Origin: an uncultured Alphaproteobacteria bacterium
GTDB taxonomy: Bacteria > Pseudomonadota > Alphaproteobacteria > HIMB59 > GCA-002718135
Length of the DNA: 64,000 nt
Reading direction: 5' to 3'
Assembly (NCBI GenBank): GCA_902521315.1
Contig: CABYRH010000003.1
Location: 1 to 64,000, forward strand
The notes below the pieces were generated by a model. The model saw nothing but the letters and a program-made list of their open reading frames with translations, ran no database searches and had not been told where the DNA came from. Positions within the stretch are counted from its first letter, which is position 1. Each line of letters starts with the position of its first letter. Positions 22,652 through 32,740 of the stretch are shown here, in pieces. Made by a program: the position numbers and the translations under genes.

Positions 22652-23905
22652 TAATTTTTTTCTAATTTTTCCTATCAGATACAAAGAGCCAGTAATTAGA
22701 AATATTTTTTGTTTATTAGAACTAAAATATTTTAGAGCATCATTTATATTATTTATTTTCTCACATTTAATAGAATGAAATTCACAAATTTCTTTAATTT
22801 GTTTGGTTTTAAATGCATTTTTTTCATCTGGAATTTTTATAGCCAAAACTTTGGATACTCTTTTTTTTATTTTGTTCAAAAATAAACTTGCTTTTTTATT
22901 ATTTAACATTCCAAACAAGACTGTAGGTTTTATTCTTTTATTTTTTAAAAATTCATTTAGTTTATCAGCTCCATCAATATTATGTGATCCATCAAGAATT
23001 ATTTTTTTATCTTTATAATTAATAATTTCTAATCTTCCTGGCCATACTGTTTTTTTTATCGCTGCATTAATTTCTTTTGATTTTAACTTATAACCCATTT
23101 TTTTTATGATTTTCGCAAAATATATAGATATTGATGCGTTTTCTTCCTGATGTTTTCCATTTAATGAAGGTCGATTATAGAGAAATTTTCTTCCATCTAG
23201 TTTCATTTCAAACTTATTTTTAAATGATTTTGTTACTTGAAATTCTTTTCCATAAAAATATTTATTTTCAAACTTATTTAATTTTTTTTGAATATGATCT
23301 TTTAATTCTATTGTTTGTTTACCAACTAAAACAAAATCACAATTCTTCACTATGCCCAGTTTTTCATTAGCAATTTTCTTAAGTGTTTTTCCAAGAAATT
23401 CCTCATGATCAAAACTAATTGGCGTTAAAATACTACATATTTTTTTTGGTATTATATTAGTTGCATCTAATCTGCCTCCTAATCCTGTCTCTAAAATAAG
23501 AAAGTCAGATCTTGATTGTTTAAACAATATGAAGGCTGCAGCTGTTGTTATTTCAAAGAAAGTTATTGGTTTATTATTATTTATTTTTTTTACAAATATA
23601 AGAGTTTCGTATAATTTTTTTGTACTTACTTCTTTATCATTTAGAATTATTCTTTCGTTAAATCTAGATAAATGAGGTGAGATATATGCATCACATTTAT
23701 ACCCATTCTTTAACAAAATATTTCTTATAAAACTTTGTACAGAACCTTTCCCATTTGTTCCTGCGATATGGATGGTTTTTGGTAGATGATCTTGAGGATT
23801 ATCTAATTTTTTTAACAATAATTTTAATCTATCTAATGAAAGGTCAATATATTTAGGATGAAGTTTAACTAGCTCATCTAACAACTTTTCTGTTTTAGAT
23901 TTCAC
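22646..23905 (-). CDS. folC: Dihydrofolate synthase/folylpolyglutamate synthase
   Basis: Mur-ligase-fold ATP enzyme that adds glutamate to dihydropteroate and then to folates. The 419 residues carry the P-loop AGTNGKGSVQSF, SPHLSRFNERI, ETGLGGRLDATN, the HEEFLG box (FDHEEFLGKT) and WPGRLE, followed by LDGSHN. It is the last gene of the 15-gene minus-strand run, 3 bp after accD. A downstream position after accD is usual in Alphaproteobacteria. The stop overlaps trxA. Confidence 0.96.
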   Translation of the reverse strand: MKSKTEKLLDELVKLHPKYIDLSLDRLKLLLKKLDNPQDHLPKTIHIAGTNGKGSVQSFIRNILLKNGYKCDAYISPHLSRFNERIILNDKEVSTKKLYETLIFVKKINNNKPITFFEITTAAAFILFKQSRSDFLILETGLGGRLDATNIIPKKICSILTPISFDHEEFLGKTLKKIANEKLGIVKNCDFVLVGKQTIELKDHIQKKLNKFENKYFYGKEFQVTKSFKNKFEMKLDGRKFLYNRPSLNGKHQEENASISIYFAKIIKKMGYKLKSKEINAAIKKTVWPGRLEIINYKDKKIILDGSHNIDGADKLNEFLKNKRIKPTVLFGMLNNKKASLFLNKIKKRVSKVLAIKIPDEKNAFKTKQIKEICEFHSIKCEKINNINDALKYFSSNKQKIFLITGSLYLIGKIRKKLL

Positions 23906-23908
23906 TTA

Positions 23909-24751
23909 TTAACTTATGTGATCTAATACTTTGTATAAAGTTTCTTTAAGATCTTTTCTATGAGAAACAATATCTACCATCCCATGATCTTTTAGATATT
24001 CAGCTTTTTGAAAATCTATAGGTAATTCTTCTCTGATGGTGTCTTGTATAACTCTTTTACCTGCGAAACCAATTGTAGCGCCTTTTTCTGCTATTGTTAT
24101 ATCACCTAACATCGCGAAAGAAGCTGTTACTCCACCAGTAGTAGGTTCAGTAAGAACAACTATGTAAGGTATATTATTTTCATTTAACAGATCAACAGCA
24201 GCAATTGTTCTAGGCATTTGCATTAAGCTTACAATTCCTTCCTGCATTCTTGCCCCACCAGATGAAGTAACAATTACATAAGGCAATTTGTTTTCTATAG
24301 CAACTTTAGCTCCTTTAACTATTGCTCCACCAACTGCTCTACCCATAGAACCTCCCATGAATTCAAAATTCATTAGTCCCGAGATAATTTCTTTGTCTTT
24401 AATTTTTCCTTTTATTAGAATAAAAGCATCATCCCTATTTGTTTTTTTTCTGTATTCTTTTAATCTATCTTTATATTTTTTTTTATCTGTGAATTTCAGT
24501 GGATCATCTGATATTTTATCTGGGATAATTTCACTATAATCACCATCATTGAAGAACAATTTTATCCTATCTTCTGCTGACATTCTAAAATGATAATTGC
24601 AATTTACACAAACATATAAATTTTCTTTTAAATCTTTATGATGAATCATATTTCCACATGAAACACAATTATTCCATAATTTCTCTGGAACACTTCTTCT
24701 TTTTACAAGTGAGGATAGTTTAGGTTTTACAAAATTTGTTAACCAATTCAT
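23909..24751 (-). CDS. accD: Acetyl-CoA carboxylase carboxyltransferase subunit beta
   Basis: The beta half of the carboxyltransferase that makes malonyl-CoA with AccA. A four-cysteine zinc ribbon is intact (Cys29, Cys32, Cys48, Cys51), followed by the crotonase-fold body with SGGARMQEGIVSLMQM, TEPTTGGVTASFAMLGD and IGFAGKRVIQDTI. The length of 280 is typical. It overlaps trpA by 4 bp and is followed by folC, an order conserved in the class. Confidence 0.97.
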   Translation of the reverse strand: MNWLTNFVKPKLSSLVKRRSVPEKLWNNCVSCGNMIHHKDLKENLYVCVNCNYHFRMSAEDRIKLFFNDGDYSEIIPDKISDDPLKFTDKKKYKDRLKEYRKKTNRDDAFILIKGKIKDKEIISGLMNFEFMGGSMGRAVGGAIVKGAKVAIENKLPYVIVTSSGGARMQEGIVSLMQMPRTIAAVDLLNENNIPYIVVLTEPTTGGVTASFAMLGDITIAEKGATIGFAGKRVIQDTIREELPIDFQKAEYLKDHGMVDIVSHRKDLKETLYKVLDHIS

Positions 24752-25542
24752 ATTTTAGTTCCATCTTTTAAATCTTTTGAAAATTTATTAATTTCTGACA
24801 ACATCTTATCTTTGTTATTTAAATTCTCTTCAATAATTTTAATTATACTTGAGCCAACAACTGCGCCATCAGCTATTTTGCATATATTGTTTACATCGGT
24901 TGAGTTTTTGATACCAAATCCTGGTACAACTGGTAAGTTCGTATGTTTTTTGATAAATGCTACCGATTTTTTAAGTTCATTAAGATCAGCAGATTTTTGT
25001 CCAGTAATTCCCATAACACTAACATAATATAAAAAACCACTAGCGTTTTTTAATATTAACTTAAGTCTTTCTTCGTCAGTTGTAGGAGTAATTAATCTAA
25101 TTAAATCAATTTCATTTTTTTTAAGTTCATTGATCAAATCTTCATCTTCTTCTGGTTGTAAATCTACAATTATTAAACCATCAACCCCATTTTCTTTGCA
25201 TTTTTTTACAAACTTCTCAATTCCAAAATATAGAATCAAATTATAGTAACCCATTAAAATAATAGGGAGCTCACTTTTTGTTTTTTTTGCCTCTGAGGCT
25301 AAAGAGAAAATATTTTCTAAATCAATTCCTCTACTTATAGCTCTATTACTTGATAGCTGAATTGTTGGACCATCAGCCATTGGATCAGAAAAGGGCATTC
25401 CAATTTCCATAATATCAGTTCCATTATTAATTATTGTCTTAATAATTTGTAAACTTGTTTCAAAATCAGGATCACCCCCAGTAACAAATGTTACTAATTT
25501 TTTTTCATCATTTTTAAATACCTGACTAATTAGTTTAGTCAT
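24748..25542 (-). CDS. trpA: Tryptophan synthase alpha chain
   Basis: Cleaves indole-3-glycerol phosphate to indole, which is channelled to TrpB. A TIM barrel of 264 residues with the catalytic Glu in MEIGMPFSDPMADGP, the Asp-containing LIIVDLQPEE, YYVSVMGITGQ and the phosphate-binding PVVPGFGI and GAVVGSSII. It is directly adjacent to trpB (no gap) and overlaps accD by 4 bp. Confidence 0.97.
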   Translation of the reverse strand: MTKLISQVFKNDEKKLVTFVTGGDPDFETSLQIIKTIINNGTDIMEIGMPFSDPMADGPTIQLSSNRAISRGIDLENIFSLASEAKKTKSELPIILMGYYNLILYFGIEKFVKKCKENGVDGLIIVDLQPEEDEDLINELKKNEIDLIRLITPTTDEERLKLILKNASGFLYYVSVMGITGQKSADLNELKKSVAFIKKHTNLPVVPGFGIKNSTDVNNICKIADGAVVGSSIIKIIEENLNNKDKMLSEINKFSKDLKDGTKI

Positions 25543-26751
25543 TTAAATATTTATGTTTAATTCATCGGCTATAGTAAAAATATCTTTATCTCCTCGGCCA
25601 CACATGTTCATGACAATAATTTTATCTTTACTATAGTTTTTTGCTATTTTCTTTAATGCAGCTAATGCATGCGCTGGTTCTAAAGCTGGAATTATGCCTT
25701 CTAATTTACAACAATATTGAAAAGCCTCCAGCGCTTCTTTGTCTGTTGCCGACATATACGTAACTCTTTTTTCTTCAAATAAAAATGAATGTTCCGGTCC
25801 AATTCCTGGATAATCTAAGCCTGCAGAAATGGAATGTGCTTCCTGAATCTGCCCAGATTTCGATTGTAATAAATATGTTTTATTTCCATGCAACACACCT
25901 GGCTTACCACCTGTTAAACTTGCTGCATGCTTATCAGTTTTTATCCCATGCCCTGCTGCTTCAACAGCAATCATTTCAACATTTGAGTCATCTAAAAATT
26001 CATGAAACAAACCTAAAGCATTTGAACCACCGCCAATACATGCCATTAATAAATCTGGAACTTTTCCTTCTAGTTCTTCAAGTTGTTTGCGAACTTCTTT
26101 ACCAATTATAGATTGAAAATTTCTAACCATAGTTGGGTAAGGATGTGGTCCTGCAGCAGTCCCAATTATATAAAAAGTATCTTTAACATTTGTTACCCAA
26201 TCTCGTAATGCTTCATTCATAGCATCTTTAAGTGATTTTGATCCAGTAGAAACTGATCGTATTTCTGCACCGAGTAATTTCATTCTGAACACATTTGGAG
26301 ATTGTCTTTCGATATCCTTTTCTCCCATATAAACTATGCATGGTAAACCAAATAGAGCACAAACTGTTGCTGTTGCGACACCGTGCTGTCCTGCTCCTGT
26401 TTCAGCTATTATTCTAGACTTACCCATTTTTTTTGCCAACAAAATTTGTCCCATGCAATTATTAATTTTATGGGCACCTGTATGATTTAATTCATCTCTT
26501 TTAAAATAAATTTTTGGACCTCCAAGATCATTACTAATCCTTTCAGCAAAGAAAAGAGGACTTGGTCTACCAACATATGTTTTTAAATAATAATTAAACT
26601 CATCTATAAAATTTTTATCATTTTTTATTTTTTCATATTCTTTTTCTACTTCAAGAATCAAGGGCATTAAGGTTTCTGAAACATATCTTCCTCCAAATTG
26701 ACCAAAATAACCTTTTTCATTTGGATAACTTTTATATGTATTTTTAAGCAT
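25543..26751 (-). CDS. trpB: Tryptophan synthase beta chain
   Basis: PLP enzyme that joins indole with serine. The 402 residues start with [15 protein letters not shown], carry the Schiff-base lysine in [24 protein letters not shown], the phosphate loop GGGSNA, and [14 protein letters not shown]. This is the standard TrpB1 type. It overlaps trpF by 8 bp. No trp attenuator is seen because the gene lies deep inside a long operon. trpC, trpD and trpE are not in this window. Confidence 0.98.
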   Translation of the reverse strand: MLKNTYKSYPNEKGYFGQFGGRYVSETLMPLILEVEKEYEKIKNDKNFIDEFNYYLKTYVGRPSPLFFAERISNDLGGPKIYFKRDELNHTGAHKINNCMGQILLAKKMGKSRIIAETGAGQHGVATATVCALFGLPCIVYMGEKDIERQSPNVFRMKLLGAEIRSVSTGSKSLKDAMNEALRDWVTNVKDTFYIIGTAAGPHPYPTMVRNFQSIIGKEVRKQLEELEGKVPDLLMACIGGGSNALGLFHEFLDDSNVEMIAVEAAGHGIKTDKHAASLTGGKPGVLHGNKTYLLQSKSGQIQEAHSISAGLDYPGIGPEHSFLFEEKRVTYMSATDKEALEAFQYCCKLEGIIPALEPAHALAALKKIAKNYSKDKIIVMNMCGRGDKDIFTIADELNINI

Positions 26752-27379
26752 CTTTTAATTTATCGATAAAATTATTTATAATGTGATTATCTTTAATGCC
26801 AAGCTCTTTTTCTACTCCAGAGGACAAATCTACACCAAACGGATTGATATCATTAAGAATTTCCTGAATATTTTTTATACTAATTCCACCTGATAAAAAC
26901 CATGGTTTGTTAGTATTTAGGTTTTTTAATATATTCCAATTAAAACTTTTTGCATTACCTCCAGGTAACTCATTTTTCTTTGGTTTATAATCAAATAAAA
27001 AATAATCTGAACTATTGTAGTTACTAATATTTCTTAAGTCATTTATGTTACTAATAGATATTGACTTAATTACTTTCACTCCATTTCTTTTTAAAGTTTT
27101 AATATACTCTTCATCCTCTGATCCATGTAATTGAACATATTTCAATCTAACTTTTTTTATTATATCTTCTATTTCATTAATATTTTTATTAACAAAAACA
27201 CCCACGCCATTAATATTTAAATTTTCAGATTTTTTTTGTAAATTACTTGCATCTTCAATTGAAATATTTCTTGGGCTATTAGGATAAAATATCATTCCAA
27301 AAAAATCTACATTATTATCCTCACAGCAGATTAGTGTATCTTCATTTTTTATTCCACAAATTTTAGTTATCATTATCAA
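26744..27379 (-). CDS. trpF: Phosphoribosylanthranilate isomerase
   Basis: A TIM-barrel isomerase of 211 residues in the tryptophan pathway. The catalytic cysteine is in KICGIK at the N-terminus, then [19 protein letters not shown], the catalytic Asp in FLFDYKP, FLSGGI and VDLSSGVE. All TrpF landmarks are in order. It overlaps pyrF (4 bp) upstream and trpB (8 bp) downstream. Confidence 0.96.
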   Translation of the reverse strand: MIMITKICGIKNEDTLICCEDNNVDFFGMIFYPNSPRNISIEDASNLQKKSENLNINGVGVFVNKNINEIEDIIKKVRLKYVQLHGSEDEEYIKTLKRNGVKVIKSISISNINDLRNISNYNSSDYFLFDYKPKKNELPGGNAKSFNWNILKNLNTNKPWFLSGGISIKNIQEILNDINPFGVDLSSGVEKELGIKDNHIINNFIDKLKDA

Positions 27380-28059
27380 ATTAAACTTTTATTAATATCT
27401 TTTAATGTTTTAAGTGGATCTCTGGATTTAGTTATAGGTCTTCCTATGACTAAATAATTTGCTCCTAGTTTTAAAGCTTTTTTTGGAGTCTCAACTCTCT
27501 TTTGGTCATCACTTTTTAATTTATTAGTAATCCTAATACCAGGTGTGACAATTATAAAATTTTTCCCAACTATTTTTCTTATTTGTTTTATTTCCTGAGG
27601 ACTACATACAACTCCATCAAGTTTATTTTTTTTCGCCTCTTGAGCAAATTTTTTTACTAATTTTAATACATTTTTTTGATTATAATATTTTTTAGTTTGA
27701 TCACTGTCTAAGCTTGTTAAAATTGAAACTCCTAAAATCATTGTATTTTTATTGTTTGCTGTGGACGCTATCATCATATTATCACCACCGGATATATGAA
27801 TTGTGGTAAAAAGGGGTTTCATTTTAATTAAAGCCTCCAATCCCTTCTCTACTGTATTAGGAATATCGTGTAATTTTAAATCAAGAAAAATTTTGGGGCA
27901 AATAGAATAAACTTTTTTATAACCTTCTAAGCCAAAATTATAAAAAAATTGATAACCAATTTTAAAAGCGAAAACGTCTTTTTTTAATATTTTTACTAAT
28001 TTGATTGTTTTATTTAAATTGTTGCTATCTAAAGCTACAATTATTTTTCTACACTTCAT
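27376..28059 (-). CDS. pyrF: Orotidine 5'-phosphate decarboxylase
   Basis: Last step of UMP synthesis. The 227 residues have VALDSNNLN, the catalytic DLKLHDIPNTV (Lys and Asp of the charge relay), GVVCSPQEI, VTPGIR and LVIGRPITKSRDP. These are all OMPDC motifs of the bacterial group I type. The start overlaps the 3' end of ihfB by 11 bp and the stop overlaps trpF. Confidence 0.97.
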   Translation of the reverse strand: MKCRKIIVALDSNNLNKTIKLVKILKKDVFAFKIGYQFFYNFGLEGYKKVYSICPKIFLDLKLHDIPNTVEKGLEALIKMKPLFTTIHISGGDNMMIASTANNKNTMILGVSILTSLDSDQTKKYYNQKNVLKLVKKFAQEAKKNKLDGVVCSPQEIKQIRKIVGKNFIIVTPGIRITNKLKSDDQKRVETPKKALKLGANYLVIGRPITKSRDPLKTLKDINKSLI

Positions 28060-28357
28060 CTTCTAATGGTGAATTAGTAAAACCATTTATCTTTCTATGC
28101 AATACCTTTCCAATTTTAAAATGTAATTTGAAGCTTTTATTTTTAAATAATTTTTCATTTGTTTTTGGATTTCTTACTATTTTTTCTTTATTAATTTTTC
28201 TACTTATTGTTCCAAAACCTCTTATTTCAATATTTTGACCGTTTCGTAATGATTTTGACATTTTTTTTACAAAGATTTCAAAAAGATCTTCGATATCTTC
28301 AAAATTCAAATTATTATGCTTTTTATGTAATTTTTCTAGGATTTGAGATTTTAACAT
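28049..28357 (-). CDS. ihfB: Integration host factor subunit beta
   Basis: A 102-residue HU/IHF-fold protein that bends DNA, here likely the beta subunit because it directly follows rpsA as ihfB does in proteobacteria. It has the N-terminal helical LKSQILEKL, IEIRGFGTISRK and the intercalating arm VRNPKTNEK with its proline. The C-terminal GKVLHRKIN is followed by about ten extra residues ending in acidic EDEV. HU cannot be wholly excluded from sequence alone. Confidence 0.88.
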   Translation of the reverse strand: MLKSQILEKLHKKHNNLNFEDIEDLFEIFVKKMSKSLRNGQNIEIRGFGTISRKINKEKIVRNPKTNEKLFKNKSFKLHFKIGKVLHRKINGFTNSPLEDEV

Positions 28358-28362
28358 TAATC

Positions 28363-30063
28363 CTATTTTTTTAATACTGATCCTAAAATATCACCCAAGG
28401 ATGCTCCAGATGCGCTCGATCCATACTTGTTAAGAGCTTCTTTTTCATCTTTGATTTCTAATTCCTTAATTGAAAGATTTACCGTTCTATTTTTGGTATC
28501 TATTGACAAAATAAGAGAGTCAACTTTTTCATCAAGTGCAAATCGCTCAATCTTATTTTCATTTTTGTCATTAGATAAATTTGATTTTTTAATAAATCCG
28601 AATATTTGTTTTTCATTATCTAACTCAATTTTTAAGCCTTTTTCATCAATGTTGATTATTTTACCAGTTACTTTAGAATTTATTGGATTTGCTTCGATAA
28701 AATCTTGAACTGGATCATTATTTAAATGTTTAACACCTAAACTAATTCTTTCTTTATCTGCGTTTATATCAAGTATTTTTACTTTTATTTTTTCACCTTT
28801 TTTAAAGTTTTTTATAACTTCTTCACATTCTTTTTCATCCCAACTTAAGTCTGAAATATGAACCATTCCATCTATTTCATCTATTACCTTAACAAAAATT
28901 CCAAAGTCTACTATATTAACTATTTCTGTCTCAAAAGTATCATTAACATCGAATTTTTGTTTAAGTTTAGTCCAGGGATTTTCTTTCATTTGTTTCAAGC
29001 TACAGTTCACTCTTTTTTTATCATCGTCAATATCTAAAACTAAAACTTCTATTTCATCATTTAAATTTACAATTTTTGAAGGATGAGGAGGTTTCTTTAA
29101 CCAACTGAGTTCATTCAATGAAATTGCGCCATCAAAATTATTATTAATGATTAAGTGCACGTTATTATCATTCATACTAATTACTTTAGCTAAAACTTTA
29201 TCATTAACCTTAATGTTTTCATTTACTTTTTCCCAAGGATTTTCAGTTAATTGTTTAATCCCAAGACTCAGTCTTGATAATTCTTCATCAAATTTTAAAA
29301 CTTTTATTTTTATTGTAGAATTCAGTTCTAGAACATCTGAAGGATTATTAATTTTTGTCCATGAAATATCTGTTACATGCACAAGCCCATCAATACCTCC
29401 CAAATCTATAAACGCACCATAATCAGTAATATTTTTTACCTTACCTTCAATTATAGATCCTTCTTTTATATTTTTAAGTAGTTCAGATCTTTGCTCTTTT
29501 AGCTCATTCTCAGTTATTGCTTTTCTTGAAACAACTATATTACCTCTGTATTTATCCATTTTTAGAATCATCAGTTCTAATGGTTTGTTTAATAACTCTT
29601 TTGTATCTTTAATTATTTGCCTAGTTTCAATTTGACTTCCAGGTAAAAAAGCAACAACACCATCTAAATCAACACTCATTCCACCTTTCACTCTATTAAA
29701 AGGAACACCTGTAACAACTTTATTTTCGTTAAAACTATTTTGAAGATTATGCCATGCCTTCTGTTTTACTGCCTTTTCTCTTGAAAGTGTTGTTTCACCA
29801 TTAGCGTTGTCAACATTTTCAATAAATACTTCAGTTACATCCCCAACTTCAACTTCTGTTTTCTGTCCAGGTCTTGAAAACTCACTTAGAGGAATACGAC
29901 CTTCACTTTTTAATCCAACATCAATAGTAACAACCTCATTTTCTATTGAAATAATTTTACCCGTTGCAATACTTTTTTCTTTTGCTGAAGAGTTTTTCAA
30001 TGAACCATCAATTAGAGTGTCATATTCAGAATTGGAAATTTTGGTTTCTGATTGTTGATTCAT
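28363..30063 (-). CDS. rpsA: 30S ribosomal protein S1
   Basis: S1 recruits and unwinds mRNA on the 30S subunit, which matters in a genome where few genes have a Shine-Dalgarno. The 566 residues hold about six S1 OB-fold repeats. The best are GKVKNITDYGAFIDLGGIDG with VHVTDISW, and EIVNIVDFGIFVKV with VHISDLSW; the first two are degenerate as usual. The start lies one base after the cmk stop with no recognisable Shine-Dalgarno. Confidence 0.97.
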   Translation of the reverse strand: MNQQSETKISNSEYDTLIDGSLKNSSAKEKSIATGKIISIENEVVTIDVGLKSEGRIPLSEFSRPGQKTEVEVGDVTEVFIENVDNANGETTLSREKAVKQKAWHNLQNSFNENKVVTGVPFNRVKGGMSVDLDGVVAFLPGSQIETRQIIKDTKELLNKPLELMILKMDKYRGNIVVSRKAITENELKEQRSELLKNIKEGSIIEGKVKNITDYGAFIDLGGIDGLVHVTDISWTKINNPSDVLELNSTIKIKVLKFDEELSRLSLGIKQLTENPWEKVNENIKVNDKVLAKVISMNDNNVHLIINNNFDGAISLNELSWLKKPPHPSKIVNLNDEIEVLVLDIDDDKKRVNCSLKQMKENPWTKLKQKFDVNDTFETEIVNIVDFGIFVKVIDEIDGMVHISDLSWDEKECEEVIKNFKKGEKIKVKILDINADKERISLGVKHLNNDPVQDFIEANPINSKVTGKIINIDEKGLKIELDNEKQIFGFIKKSNLSNDKNENKIERFALDEKVDSLILSIDTKNRTVNLSIKELEIKDEKEALNKYGSSASGASLGDILGSVLKK

Positions 30064-30064
30064 G

Positions 30065-30700
30065 TTAAATTCTATCCAACAGTATATTTATTTGATTAAC
30101 TGTATCTTTGAAACTACCGTTATTATTAATTATATGTGAACCTTTAGGTATCACCAGTGGCGAGTGTTTCCTTAGTTTATCTTGTTTATCTCTCAATTTA
30201 ATATCTTTCAAAATTTTTGGGTATATAGACTTTTCACCACTATCAATCAACTGTTTATATCTCCTTTTCGCTCTAATTTCAGGATTTACGTCTATATATA
30301 GTTTTAAATCAGCTTTTTTGAAAACTACAGATCCAATATCTCTACCATCAATAACAAATCCTTTCATTTTTTTATTTTTATTTACAAAATTATACTGGAA
30401 CTTATTGACGAAGTTTCTAACACAATTATGGACAGCTATTTTTGAAGCAAGCTTACTTATAACTTGCGTTCTAATAATTTTACTATTTCTAAAAGAAATT
30501 TGTTGAATTTCACTTAATTTATTCTTTATTTTATAAATATTTTTAATATCTATATTTTCAGTTAAAAAAATTAGTGCTAACCTCCTATATAATATACCTG
30601 AATCCAAATGATTTAATTTGCATTTTCTAGAAATGTATTTTGCTATCCTTTCTTTTCCTGAAGCAGCAGGCCCATCAATAGTAATTATTAATTTTTTCAA
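30065..30700 (-). CDS. cmk: Cytidylate kinase
   Basis: Phosphorylates CMP and dCMP. The 211 residues show the P-loop TIDGPAASGKERIA (Glu-Arg where most have Gly-Thr after the lysine), HLDSGILYR, DGRDIGSVVFKKADLK with the conserved GRDIG, and RAKRRYKQL. The altered P-loop tail is mildly unusual, but the rest is standard. It overlaps aroA by 4 bp and sits one base from rpsA, the classic aroA-cmk-rpsA order. Confidence 0.95.
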   Translation of the reverse strand: MKKLIITIDGPAASGKERIAKYISRKCKLNHLDSGILYRRLALIFLTENIDIKNIYKIKNKLSEIQQISFRNSKIIRTQVISKLASKIAVHNCVRNFVNKFQYNFVNKNKKMKGFVIDGRDIGSVVFKKADLKLYIDVNPEIRAKRRYKQLIDSGEKSIYPKILKDIKLRDKQDKLRKHSPLVIPKGSHIINNNGSFKDTVNQINILLDRI

Positions 30701-31995
30701 AAAATATTACCACCTAGATTATTAAATTCATTTTTAAAAGAGGGAAAACTAGTATTTATAGAATCTGAGTCTTTAATATTCAAAGGACCTAATTTTGTAC
30801 CCATTATACAAAATGCCATAGCTATACGATGGTCAAAATCAGTTTGAATTAAATTATTTTTTATTTGATATTCTTTACTAGGAAAAATAAATAAGTCGTC
30901 ATTTTCAGATTTACAATTAACGCCACAATTTTGCAAGTTAAGTAAAATTAATTTTAATCTATCACTTTCTTTAACCCTTAATTCTTTTAAACCTCGAAAT
31001 ATACTAGGTGATTTAGCAAATGAAGCGGCAATTGAAAGAATTGGATATTCATCTATCATTAAATCAGCATATTCAGGACCTAATTCGCAACCATTTAAGT
31101 CAGAACTTATAACCTCAATATCACAAATATTTTCATTATTATTTTTTCTATTATTAATCAGTTTAATTTTAGCCCCCATTTTTTTTAGTGCTAAAATTAT
31201 CCCATTCCTGGTAGGGTTATAATTAATATTTTTTAAAATTATTTTAGAATTTTTATTAATTAATGTAGATACAATAAAAAAAGAACTACTAGATAAATCA
31301 TTTGGTACATCAATATTATTAGCAACTAATTCTTTTTGTCCAACAATTTTTATTATTTTCTTATTTCCTATTTTTTTTATTTCAATGTTTGCTCCAAATG
31401 ATTCTAACATTATTTCTGTGTGATCTCTTGTTACTTTGTTCTCAGTTATTTCTGTTATACCTTTTGTATTTAAAGCAGCTAGCAACAGACCAGATTTAAT
31501 TTGAGCAGACGGAATTTTTAAATCAAAATTTGCCGCTTTTAAATTGCTCCTTTCAATAGTTAGAGGTAAAGATCCTTTAGTTGTATAAATTTTTGCATTC
31601 ATTTTAGTTAAAGGATCGGCAATTCTTTGCATAGGTCTACTAGATAATGATTTGTCACCAGTTAAAATAGAATTAAACTTCTGAGCAGACAAAAGTCCTG
31701 TTAGTAATCTAGCACTTGTTCCAGAATTTCCAAGATAGATTTCTCCATTAGCTTTATTTAATGAATTCAATCCTTTACCTTGAATTATTATTTTGTTTTT
31801 ACTTTCTTCAATATTAACTCCCAAAGATTTAAGTGCATTAAGCGTATGCAATACATCATCAGATTTTAAAATATTATTTATTTCACAAATACCATTTGAA
31901 ATAGATGGAATGATTACAGATCTGTGTGATATAGATTTATCTCCAGGTATTTGTGGCGTTCCATTGATACCTTTTGTAATAATATTACTTATCAT
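30697..31995 (-). CDS. aroA: 3-phosphoshikimate 1-carboxyvinyltransferase (EPSP synthase)
   Basis: Sixth step of the shikimate pathway. The 432 residues have PGDKSISHRSVII, the PEP-binding LGNSGTSARLLTGLL, GDKSLSSRPM, PSAQIKSGLLLAALN, ELRVKESDRL and DHRIAMAF. The N-terminal GNSGTSARL has an Ala after the Ser, which is the pattern of class II enzymes that tend to be glyphosate-tolerant; this is inference. It follows lptB by one base and overlaps cmk. Confidence 0.96.
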   Translation of the reverse strand: MISNIITKGINGTPQIPGDKSISHRSVIIPSISNGICEINNILKSDDVLHTLNALKSLGVNIEESKNKIIIQGKGLNSLNKANGEIYLGNSGTSARLLTGLLSAQKFNSILTGDKSLSSRPMQRIADPLTKMNAKIYTTKGSLPLTIERSNLKAANFDLKIPSAQIKSGLLLAALNTKGITEITENKVTRDHTEIMLESFGANIEIKKIGNKKIIKIVGQKELVANNIDVPNDLSSSSFFIVSTLINKNSKIILKNINYNPTRNGIILALKKMGAKIKLINNRKNNNENICDIEVISSDLNGCELGPEYADLMIDEYPILSIAASFAKSPSIFRGLKELRVKESDRLKLILLNLQNCGVNCKSENDDLFIFPSKEYQIKNNLIQTDFDHRIAMAFCIMGTKLGPLNIKDSDSINTSFPSFKNEFNNLGGNIF

Positions 31996-31996
31996 G

Positions 31997-32740
31997 CTAG
32001 AGTTGAAAATTTGAACCTAAATAAAATTTTTTAATTTTTTCATCTTTTACTGCAGAAATTGGATCGCCTTCATAAAATATAGCCCCTTCATTGACGATAT
32101 AAACTTTATCGACAATTTTTAGGGTCTCCCTAACATTATGATCAGTAATCAATATTCCAATATTCCTTTGTTTTAGTTTTTTTATTATAATTTTTATTTC
32201 TTCTATAGATACTGGGTCAATCCCTGTTAAAGGTTCATCAAGAAGTAAATATTTTGGATTTGTTGCAAGTGTTCTTGCAATTTCAAGTCTACGTCTCTCG
32301 CCTCCAGATAACACAATTGATTTTGATTTCCTAACATGATTAATATCAAATTCATTTAAAAGATTTTGCAATAATATGTTTTGTTTATTTTTATCTTTCT
32401 CTTTTATTTCAATTATTGATAAAAGGTTGTCTTCAACATTCATACCTCTAAAAATTGATGCTTCTTGAGGAAGATAACTTATGCCAAGTTTTCCTCTTAA
32501 ATAAATAGGTAAATTCGAGACATCTACCTTATCTAATACTATACTGCCACTATCTGGCTTAACTAATCCAACTATAATATAAAATGTTGTAGTTTTCCCA
32601 GCACCGTTTGGACCTAACAATCCCACAATTTCATTTCTATTTATTGAAATACTAATATCTCTTACGACCTGCTTATTACCATAAGTTTTTGAAATTTTTT
32701 TAATTGTTAGACCATTATCTAGAATATTGAATTTACTCAT
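31997..32740 (-). CDS. lptB: LPS export ABC ATPase LptB
   Basis: The ATPase of the LptB2FGC complex that extracts LPS from the inner membrane. The 247 residues contain Walker A GPNGAGKTTTF, YLPQEASIFRGM (the LptB-specific Q-loop segment), signature LSGGERRRLEIAR, Walker B LLLDEPLTGIDP and the ITDHNVRETL switch. It overlaps lptA by 8 bp. In many alphaproteobacteria rpoN, hpf and ptsN follow lptB; here aroA follows after one base. Confidence 0.97.
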   Translation of the reverse strand: MSKFNILDNGLTIKKISKTYGNKQVVRDISISINRNEIVGLLGPNGAGKTTTFYIIVGLVKPDSGSIVLDKVDVSNLPIYLRGKLGISYLPQEASIFRGMNVEDNLLSIIEIKEKDKNKQNILLQNLLNEFDINHVRKSKSIVLSGGERRRLEIARTLATNPKYLLLDEPLTGIDPVSIEEIKIIIKKLKQRNIGILITDHNVRETLKIVDKVYIVNEGAIFYEGDPISAVKDEKIKKFYLGSNFQL